Assembly: GCF_000250675.2 (NCBI RefSeq) | Contig: NC_018681.1 | Coordinates: 5,084,001-5,148,000 of the forward strand | DNA length: 64,000 nt | Reading direction: 5' to 3' | Origin: Nocardia brasiliensis ATCC 700358 | Lineage (GTDB): Bacteria > Actinomycetota > Actinomycetes > Mycobacteriales > Mycobacteriaceae | Shown here: positions 36,962 through 45,880 of the stretch, piece by piece | Position numbering within the stretch: position 1 is the stretch's first letter | Layout: every line of letters begins with the position of its first letter | Made by a program: the position numbers and the translations under genes | Notes under the pieces: generated by a model | The model's input: only the letters and a program-made list of their open reading frames with translations | Databases searched by the model: none | Told to the model about the DNA's origin: nothing

Positions 36962-38392
36962 ATGTCATTGCCGGTACTCGAGAACTTTATCGACGGCGAA
37001 TTCGTGGCTTCCGGCGCCGCCGCAACACTCGATCTGGTGAATCCGGTGGACGAGACCGTGGTGGGCCGGGCACCGATCTCGAACCGCGCGGACATCGATG
37101 CCGCCATGGCCGCGGCCGCCAGGGCATTCGAATCCTGGGGCCGGACAACGCCGAGTGCGCGCCAGTCCGCGCTGCTGAAGCTGGCCGACGCCATCGAGGC
37201 GCACTCCGGCGAACTGGTCGAGGCGCAATGCCGCAACACCGGACAGCCGAAAGCGGTGATCGCCGCCGAAGAGGTCGCGGTCAGCGCCGATCAGATCCGG
37301 TTCTTCGCGGGCGCGGCCCGCATGCTGGAGGGCCGCCCCGCCGGCGAGTACATGGCGGGGTTCACCTCTTACGTCCGGCGTGAGCCGATCGGCGTGGTCG
37401 GGCAGGTGACGCCCTGGAATTACCCGTTCATGATGGCGATCTGGAAGATCGGCCCCGCGCTGGCCGCGGGCAACACGATCGTGCTCAAGCCGAGCGACAC
37501 CACACCGGAGAGCACGCTGGTGCTGGCCCGCCTGACGAAAGGCATTCTGCCGAACGGGGTTTTCAACGTCGTACTCGGCGACGCGAGCACCGGCACCGAG
37601 CTGGTGAGCCATCCGACTCCGGGGTTGGTGTCGATCACCGGCTCGGTGCGCGCGGGTATCGCGGTGGCCGGATCGGCCGCGCAGCAACTCAAGCGCGCCC
37701 ACCTCGAGCTCGGCGGCAAAGCACCCGCCGTGGTCTTCGGTGACGTCGATATCGACAGGGCCGCAAGCGGTATCGCCGAAGCCGCATTCTTCAACGCGGG
37801 ACAAGACTGCACTGCGGCGACCCGGGTGCTCGTGCACGAATCGATCCATGATCAGCTCGTCGACGCGCTGGTCCGGAAAGCGGAAACGCTGAAACCCGGC
37901 CTGCCCGAGGACCCGGACACGTTCTACGGCCCGCTCAACAACGCCCGCCACTTCGCCGCGGTACTCGGCAAACTCGCCGCGCTACCCCCGCACGTCAAGG
38001 TGGTCACCGGCGGACATCGACTGGGCGAGAAGGGCTTTTTCGTCGAGCCGACGATCGTCACGCAGGTGCGCCAGCACGACGACATCGTCCAGGACGAGAC
38101 CTTCGGCCCGGTGCTGACCGTGCAACCGTTCCGCGACGAAGCACAGGCCATCGAGTACGCCAACGGCGTCCGCTACGGTTTGGCCGCCAGCGTCTGGACC
38201 AAGGATCACGCCACGGTCGAACGCTGCACCCGCGCACTGGATTTCGGTGCGGTGTGGGTGAACTGTCACATCCCACTGGTGGCCGAGATGCCGCACGGCG
38301 GCTTCAAGTACTCCGGCTACGGCAAGGACCTTTCCGCCTACAGCGTCGAGGAATACACGCGCGTCAAGCACGTGATGAGCGCGCACGACTAG
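36962..38392 (+). CDS. patD: Gamma-aminobutyraldehyde dehydrogenase
   Basis: 476 residues of the NAD(P)-dependent aldehyde dehydrogenase superfamily, with N153 (PWNYP), E249 (LELGGK) and the nucleophile C283 (GQDCTAATR). The ending SGYGKDLSAYSVEEYTRVKHVM is close to the E. coli PatD pattern, which sets it apart from betaine aldehyde enzymes. It oxidises 4-aminobutyraldehyde to GABA, taking the product of the putrescine aminotransferase. First gene of a rightward operon, with the permease 11 bases downstream. Confidence 0.9.
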   Translation: MSLPVLENFIDGEFVASGAAATLDLVNPVDETVVGRAPISNRADIDAAMAAAARAFESWGRTTPSARQSALLKLADAIEAHSGELVEAQCRNTGQPKAVIAAEEVAVSADQIRFFAGAARMLEGRPAGEYMAGFTSYVRREPIGVVGQVTPWNYPFMMAIWKIGPALAAGNTIVLKPSDTTPESTLVLARLTKGILPNGVFNVVLGDASTGTELVSHPTPGLVSITGSVRAGIAVAGSAAQQLKRAHLELGGKAPAVVFGDVDIDRAASGIAEAAFFNAGQDCTAATRVLVHESIHDQLVDALVRKAETLKPGLPEDPDTFYGPLNNARHFAAVLGKLAALPPHVKVVTGGHRLGEKGFFVEPTIVTQVRQHDDIVQDETFGPVLTVQPFRDEAQAIEYANGVRYGLAASVWTKDHATVERCTRALDFGAVWVNCHIPLVAEMPHGGFKYSGYGKDLSAYSVEEYTRVKHVMSAHD

Positions 38393-38403
38393 GCGGCAGA
38401 TAG

Positions 38404-39957
38404 ATGAGCACAACCAACGCCCCGGGTCCGGAGTTGGTCGACAAAGGACTCGCCTCGGGGCAGGTCGGCGCGTTCGCCGGTGCGGTCCTGGGTGTTTCGA
38501 CCGTCGCGCCCGGCTACACGCTGACCGCGAGCCTAGGCCTGATCGTGGCCGCCGTGGGTTTGAAACTGCCCGCCATTCTGATCGCGGGCTTCGTCCCGAT
38601 GTTCCTCACCGCCTACGCCTATCGCGAGCTGAACTCGCGGATGCCCGACTGCGGGGCCTCGTTCACCTGGTCCACCAAGGCCTTCGGGCCGTACGTGGGC
38701 TGGATGTGCGGCTGGGGCATGGTGATGGCGACGATCATCGTGCTGTCCAATCTGGCCTCGATCGGCGTCGAATTCCTCTACCTGTTCCTCGCGCGGATAT
38801 CCGGCAACGGCGCCCTCGCCGAGCTGGCAGGCAACAAGGCCGTCAATATCGCGACCACGCTGCTGTTCATCGCCATCGCCACGGTCGTCGCCGGGCGCGG
38901 CGTCACCACCAGCGAACGGGTGCAATACGTGCTCGTCGGGTTCCAGATGGTCGTGCTGCTCGCTTTCGCGGTCATCGCGCTGGTCCGGGTCGGCACGGGC
39001 GATGCGCCCGGCGGCTTGTCCTTCGCGCTCGACTGGTTCAACCCGTTCGCCGGAATCACAGTGAGCGCGTTCGCGATCGGCGTCACCGGATCCATCTTCG
39101 CGTTCTGGGGCTGGGACACCTGCCTGACCCTCGGCGAGGAATCCAAGAACCCGGACAAGGTGCCGGGCCGCGCCGGTCTGCTGTGCGTGCTCTCGATTCT
39201 GCTGACGTACCTGCTGGTCGCGGTGGCGGTGATGATGTACGCCGGGGTCGGCGAGAGCGGTCTCGGCCTGGGCAACGCGGCGAACGCGAACAATGTCTTC
39301 GGCGCGCTGGCCGATCCGGTGCTCGGCTGGGCCGGACCGCTGCTCCTGCTGGCGGTGCTCGCCTCCTCGGTGGCCAGCCTGCAAACGACGTTCCTGCCCG
39401 CCGCCCGCACGATGCTGGCGATGGGCGCCTACGGGGCGTTCCCGAAGAAGTTCGCCGCCGTGAGCCCGCGTTTTCGGGTACCCGCGTTCAGCACCGTGGT
39501 CGCGGGTGTTGTCACCGGGATCTTCTACACCTTGGTGACACTGCTTTCCGAGCACACGCTGATGGATACCGTTGCCGCGCTGGGCATCATGATCTGCTGG
39601 TACTACGGCATCACGGCGTTCGCCTGCGTGTGGCATTTCCGCGCCGAATTGTTCAGCAGCGCACGCAATGTCGTGTTCAAGTTCGCGTTTCCGTTACTCG
39701 GCGGGTTGATGCTGCTCGCGGTCTTCGCGGTCTCCGTGCGCGAGAGCATGAATCCGGACAACGGCAGCGGTGCGTCGATCGGCGGCATCGGGCTGGTGTT
39801 CTTCATGGGCTTCGGCATGCTGTGCCTGGGCGCGGTCCTGATGCTGGCCGCACGATGGTGGAATCCCGGCTTCTTCCGTGACGGCGTGGCCGCGCGCACG
39901 GATGCGGTGCCCACCGAACCTGTTGTCCCCGGCTTGGTTCCGGCCGAACTGCGCTAG
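38404..39957 (+). CDS. APC family amine/amino acid permease
   Basis: 517 residues with about 12 membrane helices. The N-terminal GVSTVAPGYTLTASLG is the APC helix 1 substrate site with its unwound glycine-rich segment, and the second helix region with PDCGASFTWSTKAFGP matches the APC motif (G-x-Y/F-x-W). Sandwiched between the aminobutyraldehyde dehydrogenase and GABA aminotransferase genes, it most likely imports putrescine or GABA. Confidence 0.9.
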   Translation: MSTTNAPGPELVDKGLASGQVGAFAGAVLGVSTVAPGYTLTASLGLIVAAVGLKLPAILIAGFVPMFLTAYAYRELNSRMPDCGASFTWSTKAFGPYVGWMCGWGMVMATIIVLSNLASIGVEFLYLFLARISGNGALAELAGNKAVNIATTLLFIAIATVVAGRGVTTSERVQYVLVGFQMVVLLAFAVIALVRVGTGDAPGGLSFALDWFNPFAGITVSAFAIGVTGSIFAFWGWDTCLTLGEESKNPDKVPGRAGLLCVLSILLTYLLVAVAVMMYAGVGESGLGLGNAANANNVFGALADPVLGWAGPLLLLAVLASSVASLQTTFLPAARTMLAMGAYGAFPKKFAAVSPRFRVPAFSTVVAGVVTGIFYTLVTLLSEHTLMDTVAALGIMICWYYGITAFACVWHFRAELFSSARNVVFKFAFPLLGGLMLLAVFAVSVRESMNPDNGSGASIGGIGLVFFMGFGMLCLGAVLMLAARWWNPGFFRDGVAARTDAVPTEPVVPGLVPAELR

Positions 39958-40029
39958 CACCACCGGTACCGCAAGAGGCCGAACGCTTTTCGGCATGCCC
40001 AGACAATTCGACCCGTTAGGGAGTCTTCG

Positions 40030-41397
40030 ATGCTCGATATCGCCCACCGTTTGGCGCAGCAGCGCAATCTCGTCACCGCCTTACCGGGGCCGGGATCGGC
40101 GGCGCTCGCCGCCCGCCGCTCGGCCGTGGTGGCGGCCGGAGTCGGGTCCTCGGTGCCGGTCTACGCGGCCGACGCCGACGGCGGCATCATCGTCGACGTC
40201 GACGGGAATTCGCTGATAGACCTCGGTTCCGGGATCGCCGTCACCAGTGTCGGTGCGGCCCACCCGGCCGTCACCGCCGCGATCGCCGACCAAGCCACAC
40301 GGTTCACCCACACCTGTTTCATGGTCACGCCCTACGAGGGCTACGTACAGGTCGCCGAGGAACTCGCCGCACTGACGCCCGGACGGCACGAGAAGCGCTC
40401 CGTGCTGTTCAACTCCGGTGCGGAGGCAGTCGAGAACGCGATCAAGGTGGCGCGCTTGGCCACCGGGCGCAGCGCGATCGTCGCGTTCGATCACGCCTAC
40501 CACGGCCGGACCAACCTGACGATGGCGCTGACCGCGAAGAATCAGCCCTACAAGGCGAATTTCGGTCCGTTCGCGCCGGAGATCTACCGGATGCCGATGT
40601 CGTATCCGTACCGCGACGGCGGCCTGTCGGGCGCGGAGGCCGCGCGGCGCGCGATCTCCCGCATCGAGGTGCAGCTCGGCGCCGACGCGGTGGCCGCGCT
40701 CATCATCGAACCGATCCAGGGCGAGGGCGGTTTCATCGTGCCCGCCCCCGGTTTCCTTGCGGCCCTGTCCGATTGGGCGGCGCGCAATGGCATCGTGTTC
40801 ATCGCGGACGAGGTGCAGACGGGCTTCGCCCGCACCGGCGCCTGGTTCGCCAGCGAGCACGAAGGCGTCGTACCCGACATCGTCACCATGGCAAAAGGTA
40901 TCGCGGGCGGTATGCCACTCGCGGCCGTCACCGGACGGGCCGAGCTGCTCGATGCCGTGCATCCCGGTGGACTCGGCGGGACCTACGGCGGCAACCCGGT
41001 GGCCTGCGCGGCCGCGCTCGCCACCATGGCGACCATGCGCGAGCTCGACCTGCCCGCCCGTGCCCGGGCCATCGAGGCCGCGGTGCTGCCGCGGTTGCGC
41101 GCGCTGGCCGCGCAGGTCGACGTGATCGGCGACGTGCGCGGACGCGGCGCGATGCTCGCCCTCGAGATCGTGCGCCCAGGCAGTACCGAGCCGGATCCGG
41201 TGCTGACCAAAGAAATTGTCGCCCATGCGCTTTCGCGGGGCGTGCTACTGCTCGCCTGCGGCACCTACGGCAACGTCATCCGACTGCTGCCGCCGCTGGT
41301 CATCGAGGACGAGTTGCTCGCCGACGGCGTCGAGGTGCTCGCCGAGGCGATCCGCTACCGAGCCCCTTCGACCACCAGGAGAACCGACGATGCGTGA
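40030..41397 (+). CDS. gabT: 4-aminobutyrate aminotransferase
   Basis: 455 residues of the class III aminotransferases with the GABA-AT pattern: HTCFMVTPYEGYV near 94, NSGAEAVENA near 128, PIQGEGGF near 228, DEVQTGFARTG near 260 and the PLP lysine K289 in MAKGIAGGMP. It moves the amino group of GABA to 2-oxoglutarate, forming succinate semialdehyde. TTAGGGAG precedes the ATG. The last eight bases overlap the start of gabD, indicating coupled translation. Confidence 0.95.
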   Translation: MLDIAHRLAQQRNLVTALPGPGSAALAARRSAVVAAGVGSSVPVYAADADGGIIVDVDGNSLIDLGSGIAVTSVGAAHPAVTAAIADQATRFTHTCFMVTPYEGYVQVAEELAALTPGRHEKRSVLFNSGAEAVENAIKVARLATGRSAIVAFDHAYHGRTNLTMALTAKNQPYKANFGPFAPEIYRMPMSYPYRDGGLSGAEAARRAISRIEVQLGADAVAALIIEPIQGEGGFIVPAPGFLAALSDWAARNGIVFIADEVQTGFARTGAWFASEHEGVVPDIVTMAKGIAGGMPLAAVTGRAELLDAVHPGGLGGTYGGNPVACAAALATMATMRELDLPARARAIEAAVLPRLRALAAQVDVIGDVRGRGAMLALEIVRPGSTEPDPVLTKEIVAHALSRGVLLLACGTYGNVIRLLPPLVIEDELLADGVEVLAEAIRYRAPSTTRRTDDA

Positions 41398-42844
41398 CCG
41401 AACCGCTCTACTCGATGAGGTGCCGACCGGGCTGTGGCTCGCGGGACGGCAGGTGGCGGCCGGTGACGCCGCCACGTTCCCGGTCCATGATCCGGCGACC
41501 GGGGCGGTGCTCGCCGAGGTGGCCGACGCCACGGTCGCCGACGGTGCCGCCGCGCTCGACGCCGCCGCGGCGGCGCAGCGGGACTGGGCCGCGCGGCCGT
41601 CCCGCGAACGCGCCGAGATTCTGCATCGGGCCTGGGAACTGGTGCTCGAACGGCGCGACGACTTCGCCTTGCTGATGACCTCGGAGATGGGAAAACCGTT
41701 GGCGGAGAGCCACGGTGAGGTCACCTACGGCGCCGAGTTCCTGCGCTGGTTCGCCGAGGAAGCGGTGCGCGTACACGGCCGCTACACCCATTCGCCCTCG
41801 GGCAACGGCCGGATCCTGGTGACCAAACAGCCCGTCGGCCCCACGCTGGCAATCACGCCGTGGAACTTTCCGCTCGCAATGGGCACCCGCAAGATCGCGC
41901 CCGCGCTCGCCGCCGGCTGCACCATGGTGGTCAAGCCGGCCCCCGAAACTCCGCTCACCATGCTGCTGCTCGGCCGGATGTTCGCCGAGGCCGGCCTGCC
42001 GCCCGGTGTGCTGTCGATCCTGCCGACCGCACGCGCGGCCGAATTGACCGGCCCCCTGCTCACCGATCCGCGCCTGCGCAAGGTCACCTTCACCGGTTCC
42101 ACCGCCGTGGGCAAGCTCCTGCTCGCCCGATCCGCCGACCGGATGCTGCGCACGTCGATGGAGCTCGGCGGCAACGCCCCATTCGTGGTGTTCGCCGACG
42201 CGGACCTCGATGCGGCGGTGGACGGCGCGATGGCCGCCAAGATGCGCAATACCGGCGAGGCCTGCACCGCGGCCAACCGTTTCCACGTCGACAATGCGGT
42301 GCGCGCGGAGTTCACCGCGAAACTCACCGCCCGCATGCTCGCACTGAAGCTCGGGCCCGGTCACCTCGACGGTGTCCAGGTCGGGCCGCTGATCAACGAG
42401 CGACAGCGAAACACGGTCTCCGACTTGGTACTCGACGCCGTGGCGAAGGGGGCGGTCGTCACCACCGGCGGTCACAGCCTGCCCGGCGAAGGATTCTTCT
42501 ACGCGCCCACCGTCCTCGCCGACGTCCCCGCCGACGCCCGCATCCTGCGCGAGGAGGTCTTCGGCCCCGTCGCCGCGATCACCGGTTTCGACGGCGAAAC
42601 CGCAGGGGTCGAAGCCGCGAACGACACCGAATTCGGCTTGGCCGCTTACATTTACACCAAAGATCTGGATCGAGCCCTCCGTGTCGCCGAAGCGGTCGAG
42701 TCCGGCATGGTCGGCGTCAACCGCGGCATCGTCTCCGACGTCGCGGCCCCTTTCGGCGGCATGAAGCAATCCGGCCTGGGCCGCGAGGCGGGCACCGAAG
42801 GCATCGAGGAGTACCTCGAAACCAAATACCTCGCGTTGCGCTGA
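41390..42844 (+). CDS. gabD: Succinate-semialdehyde dehydrogenase
   Basis: 484 residues of the aldehyde dehydrogenase superfamily, GabD branch: TSEMGKPLAE near 97, TPWNFPLAM near 156, E258 (MELGGN) and C292 (GEACTAANR). The ending GMKQSGLGREAGTEGIEEYLETKY is characteristic of succinate-semialdehyde dehydrogenases. It yields succinate for the TCA cycle. The ATG at 41390 follows AGGAGA by seven bases; the frame reaches further upstream only inside gabT. Confidence 0.94.
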   Translation: MRDRTALLDEVPTGLWLAGRQVAAGDAATFPVHDPATGAVLAEVADATVADGAAALDAAAAAQRDWAARPSRERAEILHRAWELVLERRDDFALLMTSEMGKPLAESHGEVTYGAEFLRWFAEEAVRVHGRYTHSPSGNGRILVTKQPVGPTLAITPWNFPLAMGTRKIAPALAAGCTMVVKPAPETPLTMLLLGRMFAEAGLPPGVLSILPTARAAELTGPLLTDPRLRKVTFTGSTAVGKLLLARSADRMLRTSMELGGNAPFVVFADADLDAAVDGAMAAKMRNTGEACTAANRFHVDNAVRAEFTAKLTARMLALKLGPGHLDGVQVGPLINERQRNTVSDLVLDAVAKGAVVTTGGHSLPGEGFFYAPTVLADVPADARILREEVFGPVAAITGFDGETAGVEAANDTEFGLAAYIYTKDLDRALRVAEAVESGMVGVNRGIVSDVAAPFGGMKQSGLGREAGTEGIEEYLETKYLALR

Positions 42845-42893
42845 CCGTCGGCCGACCGAATCGGGCGACCAAGTGTCGATAAAATAGCGGTCG

Positions 42894-43676
42894 ATGCTGG
42901 AAAATCGCCACAACGCAGAGTCTCCCGCGCCGTTGCCGCAACCGGCGCCGCACGGTGCGGGCTGGCTCGCGCACGGCTTCCACATGGACGCGCATTCGCA
43001 TACCGACGGCCAACTGGTGTACGCGGCGTCGGGGGTCTTGGCCACCACGACCGAGCGCGGCACCTGGGTCGCGCCCGCCAACCGGGTGACGTGGACGCCA
43101 CCGGGATTCGTGCACTCGCACCGCTTCTACGGCGGGACCGACGCGCGGCTGGTCGTCGTTCCCGCCGAGCTGTGTCCTGCCCTGGTGCCGCGGCCCGCGG
43201 TGTTCGCCGTGAATCCCTTACTGCGCGAAGCCATTCTGGCGCTGACCACGCGACCGGAAGTCCGTCCCGGCGCGCATGAACGGCTACGTGCGGTGGTGAT
43301 CGACGAACTCGTCGAGGCACCCGGACAGTCCCTGCATCTGCCCGAACCCCGGGACGACCGGCTGCGCGCGGTCACCGATCTGCTGCGTGGCGATCCCGCA
43401 CAGACCACGACGCTGGTGGAATTGGGCCGCGTCGTCGGAGCGAGCGGGCGTACCCTCACCCGCCTGTTCCACGACGAGCTCGGGATGAGTTTCCACCGCT
43501 GGCGGACCATCCTGCGCATCCATCACGCGCTGGTCGAGCTGGGCGCCGGCCGATCCGTCACCGACACCGCGATCGCGTGCGGCTGGTCCAATCCCACGAG
43601 CTTCATCGAGGCCTTCACCGCCGTCGTCGGCCAGACACCGGGCCGCTACCAGGCCGATCTCCGCGACGGAACGTAG
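42894..43676 (+). CDS. AraC family transcriptional regulator with N-terminal cupin
   Basis: 260 residues. The N-terminal half has a cupin fold signature (HSHTDGQLVYAASG, then WTPPGFVHSHRF) typical of AraC regulators that bind small molecules, and the C-terminal half has two helix-turn-helix motifs (TLVELGRVVGASGRTLTRLF and VTDTAIACGWSNPTSFIEAF). It lies 49 bases after gabD and 136 bases before a PobA-like monooxygenase on the same strand. Control of that enzyme is likeliest by position. Confidence 0.9.
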   Translation: MLENRHNAESPAPLPQPAPHGAGWLAHGFHMDAHSHTDGQLVYAASGVLATTTERGTWVAPANRVTWTPPGFVHSHRFYGGTDARLVVVPAELCPALVPRPAVFAVNPLLREAILALTTRPEVRPGAHERLRAVVIDELVEAPGQSLHLPEPRDDRLRAVTDLLRGDPAQTTTLVELGRVVGASGRTLTRLFHDELGMSFHRWRTILRIHHALVELGAGRSVTDTAIACGWSNPTSFIEAFTAVVGQTPGRYQADLRDGT

Positions 43677-43812
43677 CCGCGGCAGTTTGGCGAGTTTGCC
43701 GTATCTGCTGTCCATTCACCGGTTGGCAGCATCTGCGCCCCGGGACCAGAGTGGTGGTCGGGCCGCGAACGGCCACCCCTACTGAGCTATTTCCCAAGAG
43801 GAGTTTCGAAAC

Positions 43813-44973
43813 ATGAGCAGAACAGCTGAGCACCCGGCCGTAGTCGTCGTCGGCGCCGGTGTGGCCGGGCTCACGCTCGGTAATTTCTTGCTGCGCAACG
43901 GTATCGGCTGCGTCATCCTGGAGAAGGAGAGCCGGGAGCAGGTCGAGCAGCGGCAACGAGCCGGGGCGCTCGACGGCCGCGGTGTACGGATGCTTCGCGA
44001 GTGGGGTTTCGGCGAGGTGGTCGACGGTTTCTCGACCAGGACGGCCGACACCGCCTATATGCCGCTGCTGATCGAGGGCGAGACACGGCTCTGGAACGCC
44101 ACCGGCGACGACACCGAGGGCATCTTCTGCACACAGCAGGCCCTCGTCCAGAACCTGATCAGGGTCTTCCTGCGCGACGGCGGCGACCTTCGGTTCGAAG
44201 CGCGAGACATCGGTTTGGCCGATCTGCGGGATCGGCCGACGGTCCGCTATCAGGATGCCGCTGGGAACCCGCAGGTGATCGGCTGCGCGCTGGTCGCGGG
44301 CTGCGACGGCGATCGCGGCGTCAGCCGGTCGTCCATACCGGACGGCGTCCTCACCCGCTACGCCCACGAGCACGGATACGCCTGGCTGGCCGTGCTCGCC
44401 GACGTCCCGGCGGATCCGCCCGCGGTGATGGCGGTGCACTCGCGCGGTTTCGCCGGGCAGATCACCCGCGGCCCGCAGGCGAGCCGCTTCTATCTGCAAT
44501 GCCCGCTCACCGACACCCTCGACGAGTGGCCGGAAGAACGTATCTGGAGCGAATTGGGCGCCCGCTTCGGCTATCCGGTCGGCCCCGGCCGGATCACCGA
44601 TAGCCAACTGGTGCCGCTGCGCAGCGTCGTGTACAGCCCCATGCGTTACGGCAACCTCTATCTCCTCGGCGACGCGGCACACCTCGTCTCACCGATGAGC
44701 GCGAAAGGGATGAGCATGGCGCTGCACGACGCCGAAGTGTTCGCGCGTGCCGCCATTCACCAAGTCACGCAAGGTGATTCGAGCCTGCTCGACGCCTACA
44801 CCGAAACCTGCCTGCGCCATATCTGGAACGTCCAGACCGCGGCGGTGCAAATCACCGAAATCATGCACAACGGCGGTGACGCCACCTACGCGGGGGAATT
44901 TCGCAAGCAACTCGCGCTCGCCGAACTGCGGCGCATGTCCGAAGCACCTGCGGCCGAACCGCTTTCCGCGTAG
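43813..44973 (+). CDS. PobA-like FAD monooxygenase with altered substrate pocket
   Basis: 386 residues. It follows 4-hydroxybenzoate 3-monooxygenase along most of its length: GAGVAGLTLG, VEQRQRAGAL, VAGCDGDRGVSR, LLGDAAHLVSPMSAKGM and CLRHIWN all align. Set against the Pseudomonas enzyme as I recall it, the substrate-deprotonating Tyr201 is Met206 here and Ser212 is Ile217. Arg214, Arg220 and Tyr222 are kept (R219, R225, Y227). The C-terminus also lacks the segment that holds Tyr385. It probably hydroxylates an aromatic carboxylate other than 4-hydroxybenzoate. AGAGGAG precedes the ATG. An AraC regulator lies just upstream. Confidence 0.85.
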   Translation: MSRTAEHPAVVVVGAGVAGLTLGNFLLRNGIGCVILEKESREQVEQRQRAGALDGRGVRMLREWGFGEVVDGFSTRTADTAYMPLLIEGETRLWNATGDDTEGIFCTQQALVQNLIRVFLRDGGDLRFEARDIGLADLRDRPTVRYQDAAGNPQVIGCALVAGCDGDRGVSRSSIPDGVLTRYAHEHGYAWLAVLADVPADPPAVMAVHSRGFAGQITRGPQASRFYLQCPLTDTLDEWPEERIWSELGARFGYPVGPGRITDSQLVPLRSVVYSPMRYGNLYLLGDAAHLVSPMSAKGMSMALHDAEVFARAAIHQVTQGDSSLLDAYTETCLRHIWNVQTAAVQITEIMHNGGDATYAGEFRKQLALAELRRMSEAPAAEPLSA

Positions 44974-44984
44974 TTCGGCAGAAT

Positions 44985-45016
44985 CGTGCCACCGCCCGAA
45001 TCGGGGCGGTGGCACG
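44985..45016. terminator. Bidirectional hairpin between convergent genes
   Basis: A perfect 13-bp stem (CGTGCCACCGCCC with GGGCGGTGGCACG) and a 6-base loop, exactly between the stops at 44973 and 45018. Symmetry and position suit termination from both sides. Confidence 0.8.
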
Positions 45017-45017
45017 G

Positions 45018-45689
45018 TCAGCCGCACCTCAGGAACTTCACCCTTCCCGCGTAATCGACGGGCAGATAGCGTTCGGGACCGGTCGTCCAAGGCTGGGCCG
45101 ACAGGGGGTCATATCGCTCAGGCATCGTGACGCCTGCCGGTGCCGCCGCCACGAAACCGGCGGCCGCCGTTGTTCGGGTCGCGCGCCACAGGTGATCACG
45201 GAACGCGACGACACCCGCGATGTCGGTGTCGCGGGCGCTCCCGCGCAACGCGGCGACCTTGGCGGCGACGCCTTCGGTGGACAGATAGATCGGCGAACCG
45301 TCCGGCTGCACGTCACCGTCGATGCTGATCACATCGTGCATCCCATACCGGGACCGCAGCACCGCCGCGATCTCCGACTGCGCGAAGACCGGGATATCGC
45401 GCGCCTCACGCGCGACGACGACCGCGTCGGCGAGTGCCTCGTTGACCGGACCCGGTTCATGGTCGCCGCTGGACGGATCGGCCGGACTCCGGTAGCCGAA
45501 GCTGTACGCGACGATCATCGTGAGAGATTCCGCCGGTCGAGTGGGCACGGTCCACAAGTCCGGCGTCGCACAACCAGCCGGTGCGATCGGTTCGGCGGCC
45601 GCCGAACCGCAGTACGACACCGCGCCGGCCAGCGCGACCGTGGCAGCCACCACCGACACGGTGCGCAACCTGTGGATTCTCCGGTCCAT
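45018..45689 (-). CDS. Secreted protein of unknown function
   Basis: 223 residues. A basic start (MDRRIHRLR) and hydrophobic core (VVAATVALAGAVSYCGSAAA) form a signal peptide with cleavage likely after about residue 32. The mature part contains SFGYRSP and a segment NEALADAVVVAREARDIPVFAQ that faintly recalls DUF218-like proteins, but I cannot assign a family. It diverges from the secreted esterase across 191 bases. Confidence 0.75.
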   Translation of the reverse strand: MDRRIHRLRTVSVVAATVALAGAVSYCGSAAAEPIAPAGCATPDLWTVPTRPAESLTMIVAYSFGYRSPADPSSGDHEPGPVNEALADAVVVAREARDIPVFAQSEIAAVLRSRYGMHDVISIDGDVQPDGSPIYLSTEGVAAKVAALRGSARDTDIAGVVAFRDHLWRATRTTAAAGFVAAAPAGVTMPERYDPLSAQPWTTGPERYLPVDYAGRVKFLRCG

Positions 45690-45880
45690 GCATTCGCTCG
45701 CTTTCGTCGAGTCCTTGTCTCGCGACTACGGATGGGCAGCCCCTTCGATCATGCGCTGTGCCCGGCCGGTGCGAGCCCTGGAGTGACGGTCGACACCTGT
45801 TGCCCGCCGGCTCCCATAGCGGACACCCGGGACCAGTAGGGTGTCGGCGATGCGCTAGGGAAGAGGAGGTGCCGGCCATC

